Part shown: piece by piece, positions 46,573-57,500 of the stretch | Numbering within the stretch: position 1 is the stretch's first letter | How the letters are laid out: each line of letters starts with the position of its first letter | NCBI RefSeq assembly: GCF_026168755.1 | Contig: NZ_JAPFDR010000016.1 | Location: 1 to 57,944, forward strand | Length of the DNA stretch: 57,944 nt | Direction: 5' to 3' | From: Clostridium sp. | GTDB taxonomy: Bacteria; Bacillota; Clostridia; Clostridiales; Clostridiaceae | Position numbers and translations under genes: made by a program | The notes under the pieces: generated by a model | Databases searched by the model: none | What the model was told of the DNA's origin: nothing | What the model saw: the letters and a program-made list of their open reading frames with translations, nothing else

Positions 46573-47487
46573 ATGATAAAAAAGAAAAGCTTAATCTTGA
46601 GTTTGGTAGTTATTTTATTAAATTTTCCTACACAAAGTTTTTCATATTCACTAAATAATTTTCAACAACTTGCTACTTTAAATCAAGAATCAGGTGAAGG
46701 TTCCAGTGGAAGTTCTAGTGAAAATTCAAGTGGAGAATCAAGTGGAGAATCAAGTGAAGATTCTACTGGAGGAGAAGATGGAAATTTACATGTAACTGAA
46801 CCTGTGAGTGATAGTGTAGAACTAGATGGAGCGATAGGGCAATGGGAGCCTGGTAATAATCAGTTACCGAATTTTAATGCTGATGATTTAGAGGTTAGTG
46901 AAAATAAGCCAGAAAATGGACAGTATTTTACAATATCAGCTACTGTTCCATTACAAATGGATTTTTTAATAAAAAATGAAAATGAAAATGGAAGTTCTCC
47001 TAACGGTAAATTTATCACAGCTTATTACAAGGTTAAAAATAATGGATCATATCCACTATATATTGAAGTTGAGTCATTTGAGACTGCTCAAGGCACTAGA
47101 ACTTCTGATTTAGTAGATAAACCATTGGAAAAATTATATGTTGAAGAACCTATAAAAGGAAATAACAAAGTTGAAATGAGATTACATTTAACATATGATA
47201 GACCTTCCAATTCATATTTAAACAGAGTTGATTTGCATAATTTAAATAAAAATGCAAAAGCATCAATAAGAACTTTAGGGACAATAGATCCAAATGAAGA
47301 AGCTAGATTATATTATGGAAGTGATTTATGGGAAACGCCTAAAAGTGAAGATATTACAACAGGAGTTGAATCAACATTTAAACTTAAGTTAGCTTTTTCT
47401 CTAAAAAAAGATACTAACGATAATACTAATAGTGAAGGTAACACTGATACTGGTACTGAAGGTAATAGTGATACTATTACACAATAG
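46573..47487 (+). CDS. Secreted Ser-rich protein with a divergent VPT-like domain
   Basis: The 304-residue product has a signal peptide (to about SFSYS), a Ser/Gly/Glu repeat linker (GESSGESSEDS) and a beta domain. That domain begins FTISATVPLQMDFLIKNEN and has SYPLYIEVESFE where other family members have the EEAVEVIAYSF-type strand. It ends FKLKLAFSLKK followed by a Thr/Asn/Gly tail. It is the most distant local member of the family, and its VP...F and N-G-S/E...V positions match. GGGGGG lies upstream of the ATG. It is last in the operon with 43793 and 46032. Confidence 0.75.
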   Translation: MIKKKSLILSLVVILLNFPTQSFSYSLNNFQQLATLNQESGEGSSGSSSENSSGESSGESSEDSTGGEDGNLHVTEPVSDSVELDGAIGQWEPGNNQLPNFNADDLEVSENKPENGQYFTISATVPLQMDFLIKNENENGSSPNGKFITAYYKVKNNGSYPLYIEVESFETAQGTRTSDLVDKPLEKLYVEEPIKGNNKVEMRLHLTYDRPSNSYLNRVDLHNLNKNAKASIRTLGTIDPNEEARLYYGSDLWETPKSEDITTGVESTFKLKLAFSLKKDTNDNTNSEGNTDTGTEGNSDTITQ

Positions 47488-47718
47488 GATAATTTAATCT
47501 TCTATACCAACCTATAGCTCAAAAAGAAATAATGCCCTTATGGAAACGGAAATAATAAATGAGCTAAAAGTAAATAAGCAGAATTTTCACTTTTTAAGTA
47601 AATTCTAGACATATATTTGCATATGGAAAGTCAGAAGATTATGGAACAAGAGTGACAATAACTTCATATGATATAGAAACAAAAAAGTTTTAATGTAGTA
47701 TTTAAGTTTGACTAAAAA
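47488..47718 (+). pseudogene. Decayed 3' remnant of a VPT-type gene
   Basis: There is no intact ORF. Coding-like pieces in different frames resemble the end of this protein family: AYGKSEDYGTRVTITSYDIE (47619-47680) and, after a frame change, FNVVFKFD-stop (about 47690-47715), close to the FDLVFKFE end of the giant protein at 36497. The remnant precedes a strong terminator. The match is short, so the call is tentative. Confidence 0.4.
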
Positions 47719-47724
47719 TTTTAA

Positions 47725-47767
47725 AGTTGGCTATGAGAAGATAGTATTTCATAGCCAACTTTTTTGA
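47725..47767 (+). terminator. Terminator of the 43793-46573 operon
   Basis: AAAGTTGGCTATGA (47725-47738) pairs perfectly with TCATAGCCAACTTT (47751-47764), followed by T's. Confidence 0.8.
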
Positions 47768-47857
47768 AGTAAGTATTATTTTTATGTATTAAATTATTTA
47801 TATTGAAAAAAATAAGGTGTGGAAAATAATAAAAATATTTTACAGAGAGGTGAAAAT

Positions 47858-48313
47858 ATGAAAATAGATAAGAAATATAAAGTATCAGTAATAGCTTTAT
47901 TAGGAATAGTTTTATGTGTATTTATATTTTTTATAATTAGTAAAAAGGGAGTTAAAAACCAAGATTTAAATAGTCCTGTTAAGGAATTGCCATTAAAAGT
48001 AGAGTCAACTCCATTAAGTTTTAGTATAGTAAATACACCAGAAGGTAATATATTGGAATGTGTTTATAAAAATGATTCTGAAGAAGATATATCTAGGATT
48101 GTTTTAGAAGTTAAACTTAAAGATACTGGAGAAATAGTAGAACTTAAATATAATGACATTGTAAAGGCTGGAAAAGAATCAGCTAAATTTACTGGAAAAG
48201 GGCCAGCAAGTGGTAACGTAGAGGATGTAGAAGTATTAAAATATAAAATATCCACAAGAAATGGTACATATATGGAGTATGATACAGAATTAAAACAATA
48301 TAATTGGTCGTAA
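47858..48313 (+). CDS. Small N-terminally anchored hypothetical protein
   Basis: The 151-residue product starts at ATG 47858 after AGAGAGGTG; an in-frame GTG 39 bases upstream lacks an SD. It has one membrane segment (about 9-28) and a beta-rich outside domain (LSFSIVNTPEGNILECVYKN, then IVLEVKLKDTGEIVEL). It resembles 41136 and 46032 in size and topology but not clearly in sequence. It may be a third, diverged member of that set. It is followed by a tandem repeat and a hairpin before the second M60 gene. Confidence 0.7.
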   Translation: MKIDKKYKVSVIALLGIVLCVFIFFIISKKGVKNQDLNSPVKELPLKVESTPLSFSIVNTPEGNILECVYKNDSEEDISRIVLEVKLKDTGEIVELKYNDIVKAGKESAKFTGKGPASGNVEDVEVLKYKISTRNGTYMEYDTELKQYNWS

Positions 48314-48324
48314 AGATAATTATT

Positions 48325-48376
48325 GCAATTTAAATCAAAAATTACGCAAATTAAATCAAAAATTATGCAATTTAAG
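48325..48376 (+). repeat. Tandem 21-bp repeat, 2.5 units
   Basis: Units at 48325-48345 and 48346-48366 differ at two positions; a partial third runs to 48376. The core is TTAAATCAAAAATTA. It lies between the small-protein gene and the second M60 gene and could be a regulatory or slippage-generated repeat. Confidence 0.7.
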
Positions 48377-48391
48377 TATAATATTAATATA

Positions 48392-48438
48392 AAAATACAC
48401 TTAGTGATAGAATATAAGCTATATACTAAGTGTATTTT
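48392..48438 (+). terminator. Hairpin in the leader of the second M60 gene
   Basis: AAAATACACTTAGT (48392-48405) pairs perfectly with ACTAAGTGTATTTT (48425-48438). It lies 25 bases before the start codon of the next gene, so it is either the terminator of the upstream gene or an attenuator. Confidence 0.6.
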
Positions 48439-48463
48439 ATTTTATATTTTAGGGGGAATATAT

Positions 48464-51400
48464 ATGAACAGAAGAAAGTTATCATGTATTTTGACAGTAA
48501 CCATGATAGCAACTCAACTAAATTCTGTAGCCTTTGCACAGAAGAATTATGATCAAATAAATGATATTTCTAGTTTTGTTACAGATGAAGTTCAAAATGA
48601 CACTAAACAAGAAGAAAATGAAAGTTATAATGAAGAAGCTATAGTGAAAGAAGATGAAAGTAGTGAAACTATAATTGAAAAAAATGAAAATAGCCAATCT
48701 ACAGTAGTTGAAGAGAATACTTCACATATAAATGCAAAAGCAGTTGGTAAGCTTGAAGTTGATATGAATTTTCATATGCCAATAAAGAATGTAGGGAAAG
48801 ATGCTACTAATATATCTGTTAAGTTGCTTAAAGACAATCAAGAGATTGGGGTAGTTCAATTAGGAAATGATAATAAGCAAGGGGATATAAAAGGTAAAAC
48901 ATATAATTTTCAAGCAATGGATGGAAAAAGAATAGCTATTTCTGATAATGCAGAAGAGTTAAGTTTTTATCATTTAACATTTAATGATTTAGAGATAGGA
49001 ACTTATTCTGTTGAAATTGAGGGAAAAGGATATACTAAAACAGTAATTAACGACATTAAAATAGATAACTCATCTAAAAGGATTAAAGTTGGGACAAGCG
49101 ATAATAAAATAGTATTATCAGATAATGGAACTCCTGATAATGAAAATGATGATATAGTTGAATACTATCCTGGTGTATTTTTAGCAGGACAAGTCAATGA
49201 AGGTGATACAGTAACAAAAGAAGATTATGAAGCTGTAAAAGATGCAATAAAAAATAAAAGCAATGACTTAAAATATGATATAAATAAAGACTCTAAAGTT
49301 GATATAACAGATTTAACTTATATACATAAAAATATAGATAAAGAAAAGAAAAGTGCTGTAATAGTTGAAACAGATGCAATTATAGACCCTAATAAGGTTA
49401 GTATTGATTTAAATACAGATAAAGTTACTATTGGAGAAGGACAAAATATAAAGAATATTTTAGTAGGAGATGGCTCAAAAATATCATTATCAACTAAAGG
49501 AGCTGATGGAGCTGATGCACCAGAAATCTCAGAAGAAAATCCAATAAGGATTCCAATAAATTTATCATCTACATCAAGTTATAGTTCAAATGGTAATAAC
49601 ACTTCTATGGAAAAGGTAGTAATAAAAGCACCAAGTGCAACAAGACCAACTTCAGGAAGCGTTGTTATTAATAATGAAACATATAATTATGATGAAAGTA
49701 ACGTTAATAAATCAGTTGCAAGAACTACAGCAGGTGAAGAAATAGATGAAATAGTTATAGATTTAGGCAAACAAGTTGCAGTAAGTGAAATAACTATAAA
49801 TGTTACTGGTAGTAGAGGAAGTAAAAACTTAGCTGAAATTACAAAGGTTGAGTTTTTAAATAATGTATATAAAGAAATGCCAAAGCCAAATATGAATATA
49901 CCTGTAATTAATAATTTTACAAGTACAACTAGTGTTGGAAATGAATCAATGACTATAGGTTGGGATCATGAGGCAAATGTAACTGGTTATGAAATAAAGG
50001 TTGAGACTTTAAAGGATGATGGAACTGTTGAATCAACTAAATTGTATAGAACAAGTGAAAATACATTAAAGATAACTCAAGTTAAACCATATGCAGTTTA
50101 TAGATTTAGTATTCAATCTATAAATGGTAGTGAGTGGTCAAGTGGTTATAAAGATCAGCAAGATGACTATGTGGCATCAGATGTTGGAGAAAGTAACTTA
50201 AAAACTAATGTTAACGATAAAGATGGTAAGGCAGATAATGTTGATACTAATTATATACCAAAAGCATGGAACTCAACTTCTGGAGTGCTAGATTCAACTT
50301 CAAATGAAGAAATAGAAAATTCAAATTACTTTGGGGCAGATTCAATAATTGAACTTCAAGTTGTTCCTGAAACAAAACCAGAAGGGCCAGAGGGAATAAT
50401 AGTATCAGGGGTGTATAAAGGATTAAAAGTTAGCTGGAAGGCACACCAAAAAGCAAAAGACTATGATTTATATTATAGAAAAGTTGGCGATGGAGCATGG
50501 ATAAAAGCTAACGATCCAAATGAACCTAAATATAGTGATTCAAATCCTGATAATGATATTCCAGATGGAGTTGAAAACTTAGATCCAACAGATAAAACTG
50601 ATTCAAATGAGTTAATAAGAGCAACTTCGTATGAGATTGCTGGACTAGAAGATGGAGCAGCATATGAGATTAAGATGACGGCAACTAATCATCATGGTAC
50701 AGGAGGGTTGTCTAAAACTTATTTAGGAGAGACAGCTGCCTTAGTTCCACCGGATATGACAAATTATAAGTTGATAAATACACCGAAGGAAGATGGTGGT
50801 GTTAATCATATTGAAAAAGTTACTGTAAAGGAAAGTGGAATATTAGAGCTTTCTAATAATGATCCAATGAGTATAGTAGATAACGATTATGATACTACTT
50901 GGGTATTAAAGGATTGGGATGCTGGGGTAAATTATGGGCAAAGATCTCCAATAGTAACTTTTGACAAAGAATATACATTTGATACAATTAGATTTACTAC
51001 GAAATTAGAAAATATGTCAGCATATCCATTGCCACATGAAGCAAAACTAAGGGTATATGCAGATGATGATACAGAGTATAATAATCCGATTAAAGTAATA
51101 GAAAGAACTAATATAAGATTTAGTACTAAAACAGCACCTAATGGAGTTAAATATTTAGAAGTAAAATTACCAGAAGCCATAACAGCTAAGCAGGTAGAAC
51201 TTAATATTGCTGGTTCTAAAAATTTAAGTATATCAGAAATGAAGTTCTATCATTATGATAGTTTAGAAGGTGATGTTGAAGGATTATTTGCAGATGATTT
51301 AAGATTAGTTCTTAATGATGAAGTAACTCAAGAAACTATTGATGAACTTATGACTCGTGCAAAAACTATAGATCCAGTGAGCTTAGAATACCATCCAAGT

Positions 51401-54400
51401 CAAGAAAGTATTTTAGAAGATTTAGAAATGGCACAAAATCTTCTAAATGATGCAAACTTAGATAAAGATGTAATAACTCTTGATGCGAGTATACTTGATT
51501 ACTCACCAAATTTAGGGCAGGCAAACTCATGGCAATCACTAGGGGTAGCAGTAAAACCAGGTGATAATATAAGTATTTATGTTGGAACTGAAGCTGGAAG
51601 AGAGCATAGTCAGTTTGAAGTATTATTTACTCAAAACTATGCTGAAAGTGGAAGTTGGAATTCTGGAATTGTAAGAATAGGTGTTGGGAAAAATGATATA
51701 CAAGTTCCAGAAGGTAGATTCAACATGGATGTTGAAAAAGGAGGAAATGTATATATAAGACCAGTTAGTGGGTTCTATGAAAAGCAAAAAATTAATGTGC
51801 GTGTAAGTGGGGGAACTAAGATTCCACATTTAAATGTTAATAATATAATTACTGATAGAAGTAAAGAAACTGAAGTAAAAGCTATGATAAGAGAATATAT
51901 AAGAGATCTTAAGCTTTATGTAGCTGACTTACCAAGTCTTTACCCAAGCGTAGAAGATAAGGTAAATAATCAATATAAGTATGATGCAAAGACTTCTATA
52001 TTAAATAGTACAGAAATTGAAAGTGAAAGAGTTATGTTAACTCTTACTGCAACAGAAGTTTTAACTGGAATTACATCAGGACTTAATGGAGATGAAAATG
52101 CTGAAGTTGATAGATTATATGAATCACTTTTAGCCTGGGAACAACTTATGGAAATTTCATATTCATTAAAGGGTGTAATTGAAACTGCTATTGACTTTAA
52201 TGGTAATGGTAAGATAGATAATAATAAAAATGACACTGCAAGTTTAATTGATGGTTTAACAGAACAAGAATATTTTAATAAACATAGAGCTCCAAGAAGT
52301 CGTATAAATGTTAAGTATCAAAGAATGTTTACAGGAGCATTTATGTATGCATCTTCTCATCACGTTGGAATAGATGTAGGTTCAGGTATTGGATTAGTTC
52401 AAGGAGTTCCATTTAATTTTGATAGTGAAGGAAATATAACTAATCCTAATGAAGGAAGTTTATATGGATGGGGAATATCTCATGAGGTTGGACATGTTCA
52501 AGACCAAGCAAACTTAACTCAAGCAGAAGTTACAAATAATATTTTAGCTCTTATTACTCAAACATTTAATGGAACATCAGAATCAAGACTTGAAGGTGGA
52601 ACTTATTTAAAGATGTATGATAAGGTAACATCAGGAAGTATTGGTTCAACTAGTGATATAGCTGCAAAGCTAGGAATGTACTGGCAATTACATTTAGCAT
52701 ATGAAGAAAATGAAACTTATGAAATGTTACAAAATAATAAGGATATTGATCCTAATAATGATTCATTCTATGCTAAACTTTATAAGTTTAATAGGATTAA
52801 AATTGCAGCACCTAAGGAAGATGGTTATAATCAAGTTGAGCAAACATTCATTATGAGAGCATCAGATGCTGCTGGAAAAGATTTAAGAGAATTCTTTGAA
52901 AAGTGGGGAATAGTATCAAGTCCAAATACTAATAAGTATTTAGATGAAATGAAGTATCCGAAAGAAACAAGAGCTATATACTACTTAAATGATGAAGCTA
53001 GAAGAAGAAGATTAGACACTTCTAATAGCGAAACTATGGCAAAAGATACTGAAGTAATTGCTAACTTTGGAACTGATAACAATGGAAATAAGATTACTAA
53101 TAAAACTTATTTAAATCAAAAAGAAATTCCATTAAATTTAAGTGTTACAAAAGATTCAGATAAGATTTTAGGATATGAAATCATAAGAAAAGAATCAACA
53201 TCAACAGGTATTAAGGAAGTGCCAGTAGGATTTGTTGAAATAGATAGAAGCACTGAAAATGGAATAACAAGTTATGTAGATACTATAGATGCTATAAATA
53301 ATAGAGTTTTAGGATATAAAGTTGTTGCTTATGATTATGATTTAAATAAAACAGAAGAAACAGTAATTGGTGAAATTAAGGTAACTCACAATGGAAGCAT
53401 AGGAGAATCATCTTGGATATTAAGTACTAATACAACTAATGATGAAGATGAAAGAGATGAACATACTGGACATGGAACAGTTCAAAATGGAGTTATAACA
53501 AGAATTAATGATAATAACCCAGATACTGTATTCCAAGGTATGAAAGATGGAAATCAAGATCCTTATGTAATAATTGATTTAAGCAGTAATAAATCTTTAG
53601 TAGGATTAACTTATACTGCACCCAAGACAACTACTAAAAAATTATCTTTAAAGAACTTATTTAGTCGTAGCGATGAAAAAGTTTATAAGCCAATTTCAGA
53701 TTACGAAATTTATACAAGCTTAGATGGAGAAAAGTGGACACTATCAAGTAGTGGAAAGTTTGATAATAGTAAAACTACTCAAACTGTATATTTCAGTGAA
53801 GATGGAAAAACAGATGCAAAACAGCTTTGGGCTTATAATGCAAGATATGTTAAATTAGTTGCTAAGAGAAATACCGAAATATCAATTGCAGAACTAGATT
53901 TATTGACTGCAGCTGGTGATAACATTGAAATTGGAATAGATAATGATGATCAAGTATATAAAAATGGTGTTGGTAGATTAAAATCAGATTATAAATATGC
54001 TGAAGGAAAGGTTATTCCAAAAGGTTCTATAATTGTTACAGGTGAATATAGAGGAAATCCAGCATTTAACGTACCATTATTATTAAATGAAAATGATAAA
54101 AACTTTGCTTTAAAATCAAAAGCTGTATTATTAGCTACTTTACCAGAGAACTCAGAACTTACAGAAGTTGCAGAAGGTAATTGGATTTACTGGATAGAAC
54201 CACAAGATCAAGGCAAAGTAGATGTTGGTAATGGATTAGAACAAAATCTAGAAGGAACAGCAATTAAGGCAGAGTTATATAGATACAATAAGTTAAATGA
54301 AGCAGGAGCTCCAGTTGGACAAAGATTAGTAAGTGATACTTTCTTAGTTCAATTACCAAGTGATTTAAATACTTTACCGGAAATAGAATTAAATAGTAGC

Positions 54401-54484
54401 TCAGCTAGAGCAATTAGTAGCGAAGATAAAACTGTAATTGAAATTACAAATGATTTAATAAATAAAACCTTTGAAAATAGATAA
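48464..54484 (+). CDS. Second secreted M60-family zinc peptidase with dockerin
   Basis: The 2006-residue product has the same length and module order as that of 6892: signal peptide (to about VAFA), acidic linker, beta domain, dockerin (DLKYDINKDSKVDITDLTY region, with a more degenerate first loop), discoidin-like region, two FN3, CBM32-like, M60, FN3-like and a final CBM32-like module. The catalytic motif is HEVGH at 1340-1344 with Glu1355. The start is ATG 48464 after AGGGGG; a far-upstream in-frame TTG would run through the hairpin and repeats. The two peptidases agree closely in the M60 core (QRMFTGAFMYASSHHVGI and IMRASDAAGKDLREFFEKWG are shared) and diverge in the CBM-like parts, which suggests different glycan targets. 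The partner gene follows at 54504. Confidence 0.9.
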   Translation: MNRRKLSCILTVTMIATQLNSVAFAQKNYDQINDISSFVTDEVQNDTKQEENESYNEEAIVKEDESSETIIEKNENSQSTVVEENTSHINAKAVGKLEVDMNFHMPIKNVGKDATNISVKLLKDNQEIGVVQLGNDNKQGDIKGKTYNFQAMDGKRIAISDNAEELSFYHLTFNDLEIGTYSVEIEGKGYTKTVINDIKIDNSSKRIKVGTSDNKIVLSDNGTPDNENDDIVEYYPGVFLAGQVNEGDTVTKEDYEAVKDAIKNKSNDLKYDINKDSKVDITDLTYIHKNIDKEKKSAVIVETDAIIDPNKVSIDLNTDKVTIGEGQNIKNILVGDGSKISLSTKGADGADAPEISEENPIRIPINLSSTSSYSSNGNNTSMEKVVIKAPSATRPTSGSVVINNETYNYDESNVNKSVARTTAGEEIDEIVIDLGKQVAVSEITINVTGSRGSKNLAEITKVEFLNNVYKEMPKPNMNIPVINNFTSTTSVGNESMTIGWDHEANVTGYEIKVETLKDDGTVESTKLYRTSENTLKITQVKPYAVYRFSIQSINGSEWSSGYKDQQDDYVASDVGESNLKTNVNDKDGKADNVDTNYIPKAWNSTSGVLDSTSNEEIENSNYFGADSIIELQVVPETKPEGPEGIIVSGVYKGLKVSWKAHQKAKDYDLYYRKVGDGAWIKANDPNEPKYSDSNPDNDIPDGVENLDPTDKTDSNELIRATSYEIAGLEDGAAYEIKMTATNHHGTGGLSKTYLGETAALVPPDMTNYKLINTPKEDGGVNHIEKVTVKESGILELSNNDPMSIVDNDYDTTWVLKDWDAGVNYGQRSPIVTFDKEYTFDTIRFTTKLENMSAYPLPHEAKLRVYADDDTEYNNPIKVIERTNIRFSTKTAPNGVKYLEVKLPEAITAKQVELNIAGSKNLSISEMKFYHYDSLEGDVEGLFADDLRLVLNDEVTQETIDELMTRAKTIDPVSLEYHPSQESILEDLEMAQNLLNDANLDKDVITLDASILDYSPNLGQANSWQSLGVAVKPGDNISIYVGTEAGREHSQFEVLFTQNYAESGSWNSGIVRIGVGKNDIQVPEGRFNMDVEKGGNVYIRPVSGFYEKQKINVRVSGGTKIPHLNVNNIITDRSKETEVKAMIREYIRDLKLYVADLPSLYPSVEDKVNNQYKYDAKTSILNSTEIESERVMLTLTATEVLTGITSGLNGDENAEVDRLYESLLAWEQLMEISYSLKGVIETAIDFNGNGKIDNNKNDTASLIDGLTEQEYFNKHRAPRSRINVKYQRMFTGAFMYASSHHVGIDVGSGIGLVQGVPFNFDSEGNITNPNEGSLYGWGISHEVGHVQDQANLTQAEVTNNILALITQTFNGTSESRLEGGTYLKMYDKVTSGSIGSTSDIAAKLGMYWQLHLAYEENETYEMLQNNKDIDPNNDSFYAKLYKFNRIKIAAPKEDGYNQVEQTFIMRASDAAGKDLREFFEKWGIVSSPNTNKYLDEMKYPKETRAIYYLNDEARRRRLDTSNSETMAKDTEVIANFGTDNNGNKITNKTYLNQKEIPLNLSVTKDSDKILGYEIIRKESTSTGIKEVPVGFVEIDRSTENGITSYVDTIDAINNRVLGYKVVAYDYDLNKTEETVIGEIKVTHNGSIGESSWILSTNTTNDEDERDEHTGHGTVQNGVITRINDNNPDTVFQGMKDGNQDPYVIIDLSSNKSLVGLTYTAPKTTTKKLSLKNLFSRSDEKVYKPISDYEIYTSLDGEKWTLSSSGKFDNSKTTQTVYFSEDGKTDAKQLWAYNARYVKLVAKRNTEISIAELDLLTAAGDNIEIGIDNDDQVYKNGVGRLKSDYKYAEGKVIPKGSIIVTGEYRGNPAFNVPLLLNENDKNFALKSKAVLLATLPENSELTEVAEGNWIYWIEPQDQGKVDVGNGLEQNLEGTAIKAELYRYNKLNEAGAPVGQRLVSDTFLVQLPSDLNTLPEIELNSSSARAISSEDKTVIEITNDLINKTFENR

Positions 54485-54503
54485 AAAATAGGGGGATTAG
54501 CTT

Positions 54504-57500
54504 ATGAAGAGAGCAAAAACAAGCGTCAAGGTAGCAATTGCATCGGCATTAGCTGTATCTTCGACAGCGGCAGTTATATATGCCGCTCCGAAGATAATGG
54601 AAGCAACTAATTCTGAAAGTTCAAAAGAAAAAATATATCTTGATGTTAAAAAAGTAGATAGCGATACAGTAAAAGTATCTTTAGATAATATTGAAGATAT
54701 AGCTAAGTCACTGCAATTTAGTATTAAGTTAGATGATAATGTTAAATTAAAAAAGAATGAAAATGGGGAATATTTAATAAATGATTTATTATCTAAAGAG
54801 GTAAACACAAGATTAGGTAATAATGAATATTTATCAAGTAATAGTATATTTACTGATTATACATATAATGAGGATAGTAATACTATAGATGTACTTATTA
54901 CATCAGAGGATTCTTTACCTAGAACTGAAAATAAAATAGAAATATTTGAGTTAGATATTGAAGCAAAATCAGATGATAATAAGAGTTTTAATATAGTTCC
55001 AATTATAGATTCATATAAGTATTTATCGAAAGATAATAAGGAGTATGACAATTTATCAGTTGAGTATGATGATAGTTTAATTAACTTAAATACAGTACCA
55101 ACTATTGAATATACTGGTGATGTAATTAATATTTATGATGGTGATAAGTTAGTATTTAATAAAATTGAAGGACTTATAGCAAATGATGATGATACTAGTG
55201 ATACTGTTAAATTAGAGGTAAGAAATATTACTAATATAGATGATGAAAGCAAAGAAGATTCTCAGCCACTTATAAGTGAATTTAGTTCAGAAGAAATAGG
55301 AACATATACATTTAAGATAAATGCAATTGATAGTGTTGGAGAAAAGTCAGAGTCTATTAAGGTATTAGTTAATGTACAATATAATCTAGGTCTTGCTCCT
55401 CCAACAATTGAGGGTGCTGAAGATATTGAAATCCAAAGTGGAAGTTTATTTAAGCCATTAGATGGAGTATCAGCAAAAGATGCTAAGGATAGAAATATTA
55501 CTGTAAGTGTAAGTGGTGATTTAGATCTAAATCCAGAACAAGATACAAAATATGTATTAACTTACACTGCCGTTGATAAGTATGGAAAGACAACTACTAA
55601 AGAGAGAAATATAACTGTTAAAGCAAATAAGGCACCTGTGATTACAGGAGTAGAAAATACTGTAGTAAATATAGGTGATAACTTTGATCCAAAGGCAAAT
55701 GTAAAAGTTGAGGACGATATAGATAAGGACTTAATTTCAAGTTTAGCTATAGAAGGAGAAGTAAAGACTTCAATAGCAGGAGAATATAAATTAATTTACT
55801 CTGTTACAGATTCAGGTAATAAGACGACTAGAGCACAAAGAGTTGTAAGAGTAAATAGAGCACCAGTTGTAACAGGTAATGATAGTACTTTAGTGGTTAA
55901 GACAGGAACAGAAATAACTGAGGCAATGATTTTAGGTGGAATTAATATAACTGATGAAACAGAATATAATGTAGATGTAAAAATTCCAGAAATAAACGGA
56001 GCAGGTAGATATGGAGCTGAAATAAAAGTAACAGATAAGGATAATGGAGTAACGGTTGTTACAAGAAATATTGTTGTTACTGATGGTAGCATAGCAAATT
56101 TACCAAATAGTGGACAAGGTGAATCTCAAGAAGATGCAAAAGTTATTCAAGTTTTAGATGATGCTGGAATAGAGCAATTAAATGAAAAGTTAAGCGCTGC
56201 TACAAAAGAATATACAGTAGCTACAACAAAGAAAAAATTTACTGAATATGTTCAGTATAGCTTTATAATTTCTAAGAAAGAAGCGGTATTTAGAAATACA
56301 GATAAGATATACCTTGAAGTAAGAGTACCAAATGAAGTTGAAACAAGTACAGGTGGTATTGTTATTACAGAATATGTAGAGATATTAGCTACAGAAGTAA
56401 AAATAGATGATAAAGAAAGTTTAAATCATTATATTACTAAAGGTGATGAAATAGATTTAACAGCTACAATTAAGCCAGATAATACAACTAATAAAGAATT
56501 AGAATGGGCTAGTACAAATGAAGATGTACTTGAAGTTGTTGTAAGCGATACTGGAGTTAAAGTAATAGCAAAGCAATATGGAGTTGCTACAATTAAGGTA
56601 GGAGCAAAAGATGGTAGTGAAAAATATGATGAGTTTACATTTAATGTAGCACACGGTTTTAATGAATTACCAGAAGATGTTACTGTAGTTAGTGGAGATG
56701 CAACAGAAGAGTCGCCACTTACTTATGAAACAGAAAATATTGAATCACTAAATAAACTAATATCTAATGCAAAAGATGAATTTAAAGTATTATTACAAGA
56801 TAAAAAGGTTTTAAGTGAAAATAAAGTTGAATATTACATAAAGCTAGAGGAAAAAGGAATTCTAGCAAGAGTATTTGGAAGAAGTAATAGCTATTATATA
56901 GCCTTTAGGCTACCAAATAGTAGTGACTTTGAAGATGTAATGTATAGCCTTGAAAAGAATGATACTAAAGCACCTACATTACTTTACAATGGAGAAATGG
57001 AAATTGTTTTAGAAAATGGAGCTGAGTTTGAAGTTCCTGTAGTAACGGCTAAAGATAATTTAGATAAGGATATTACTGTAAATCATGTAATAAAGAATAG
57101 TGAAAATAAGCAAATTAACTCAATAGATACAGCTGTTGCAGGAAAATATACAATAACATATAGTGCAAGCGACATGAGTGGAAATAAGGCTGATGAATTA
57201 GTTATTAAAGTTACGGTATTAGAAGCAGATAAAGAAGCACCGATCTTTGAGTATACTGGAGAAAAAATAATTATTTTAGATAATGGTTCTAAATATGAAA
57301 TACCAAATATAACAGCTAATGATAATGTTGATGGTAATGTAGAGGTTAGTAGTGTAATAACTAAAAATGGATCAATTGTTGATTCGATAGATACTACTAT
57401 ATCAGGAGAGTATGTAATTACATATTCTGCAGTAGATAAAGTTGGAAATAAATCAACATTAGAAATAAAAGTAATTGTAAAAGAAGTAGAAATTCCAGAA

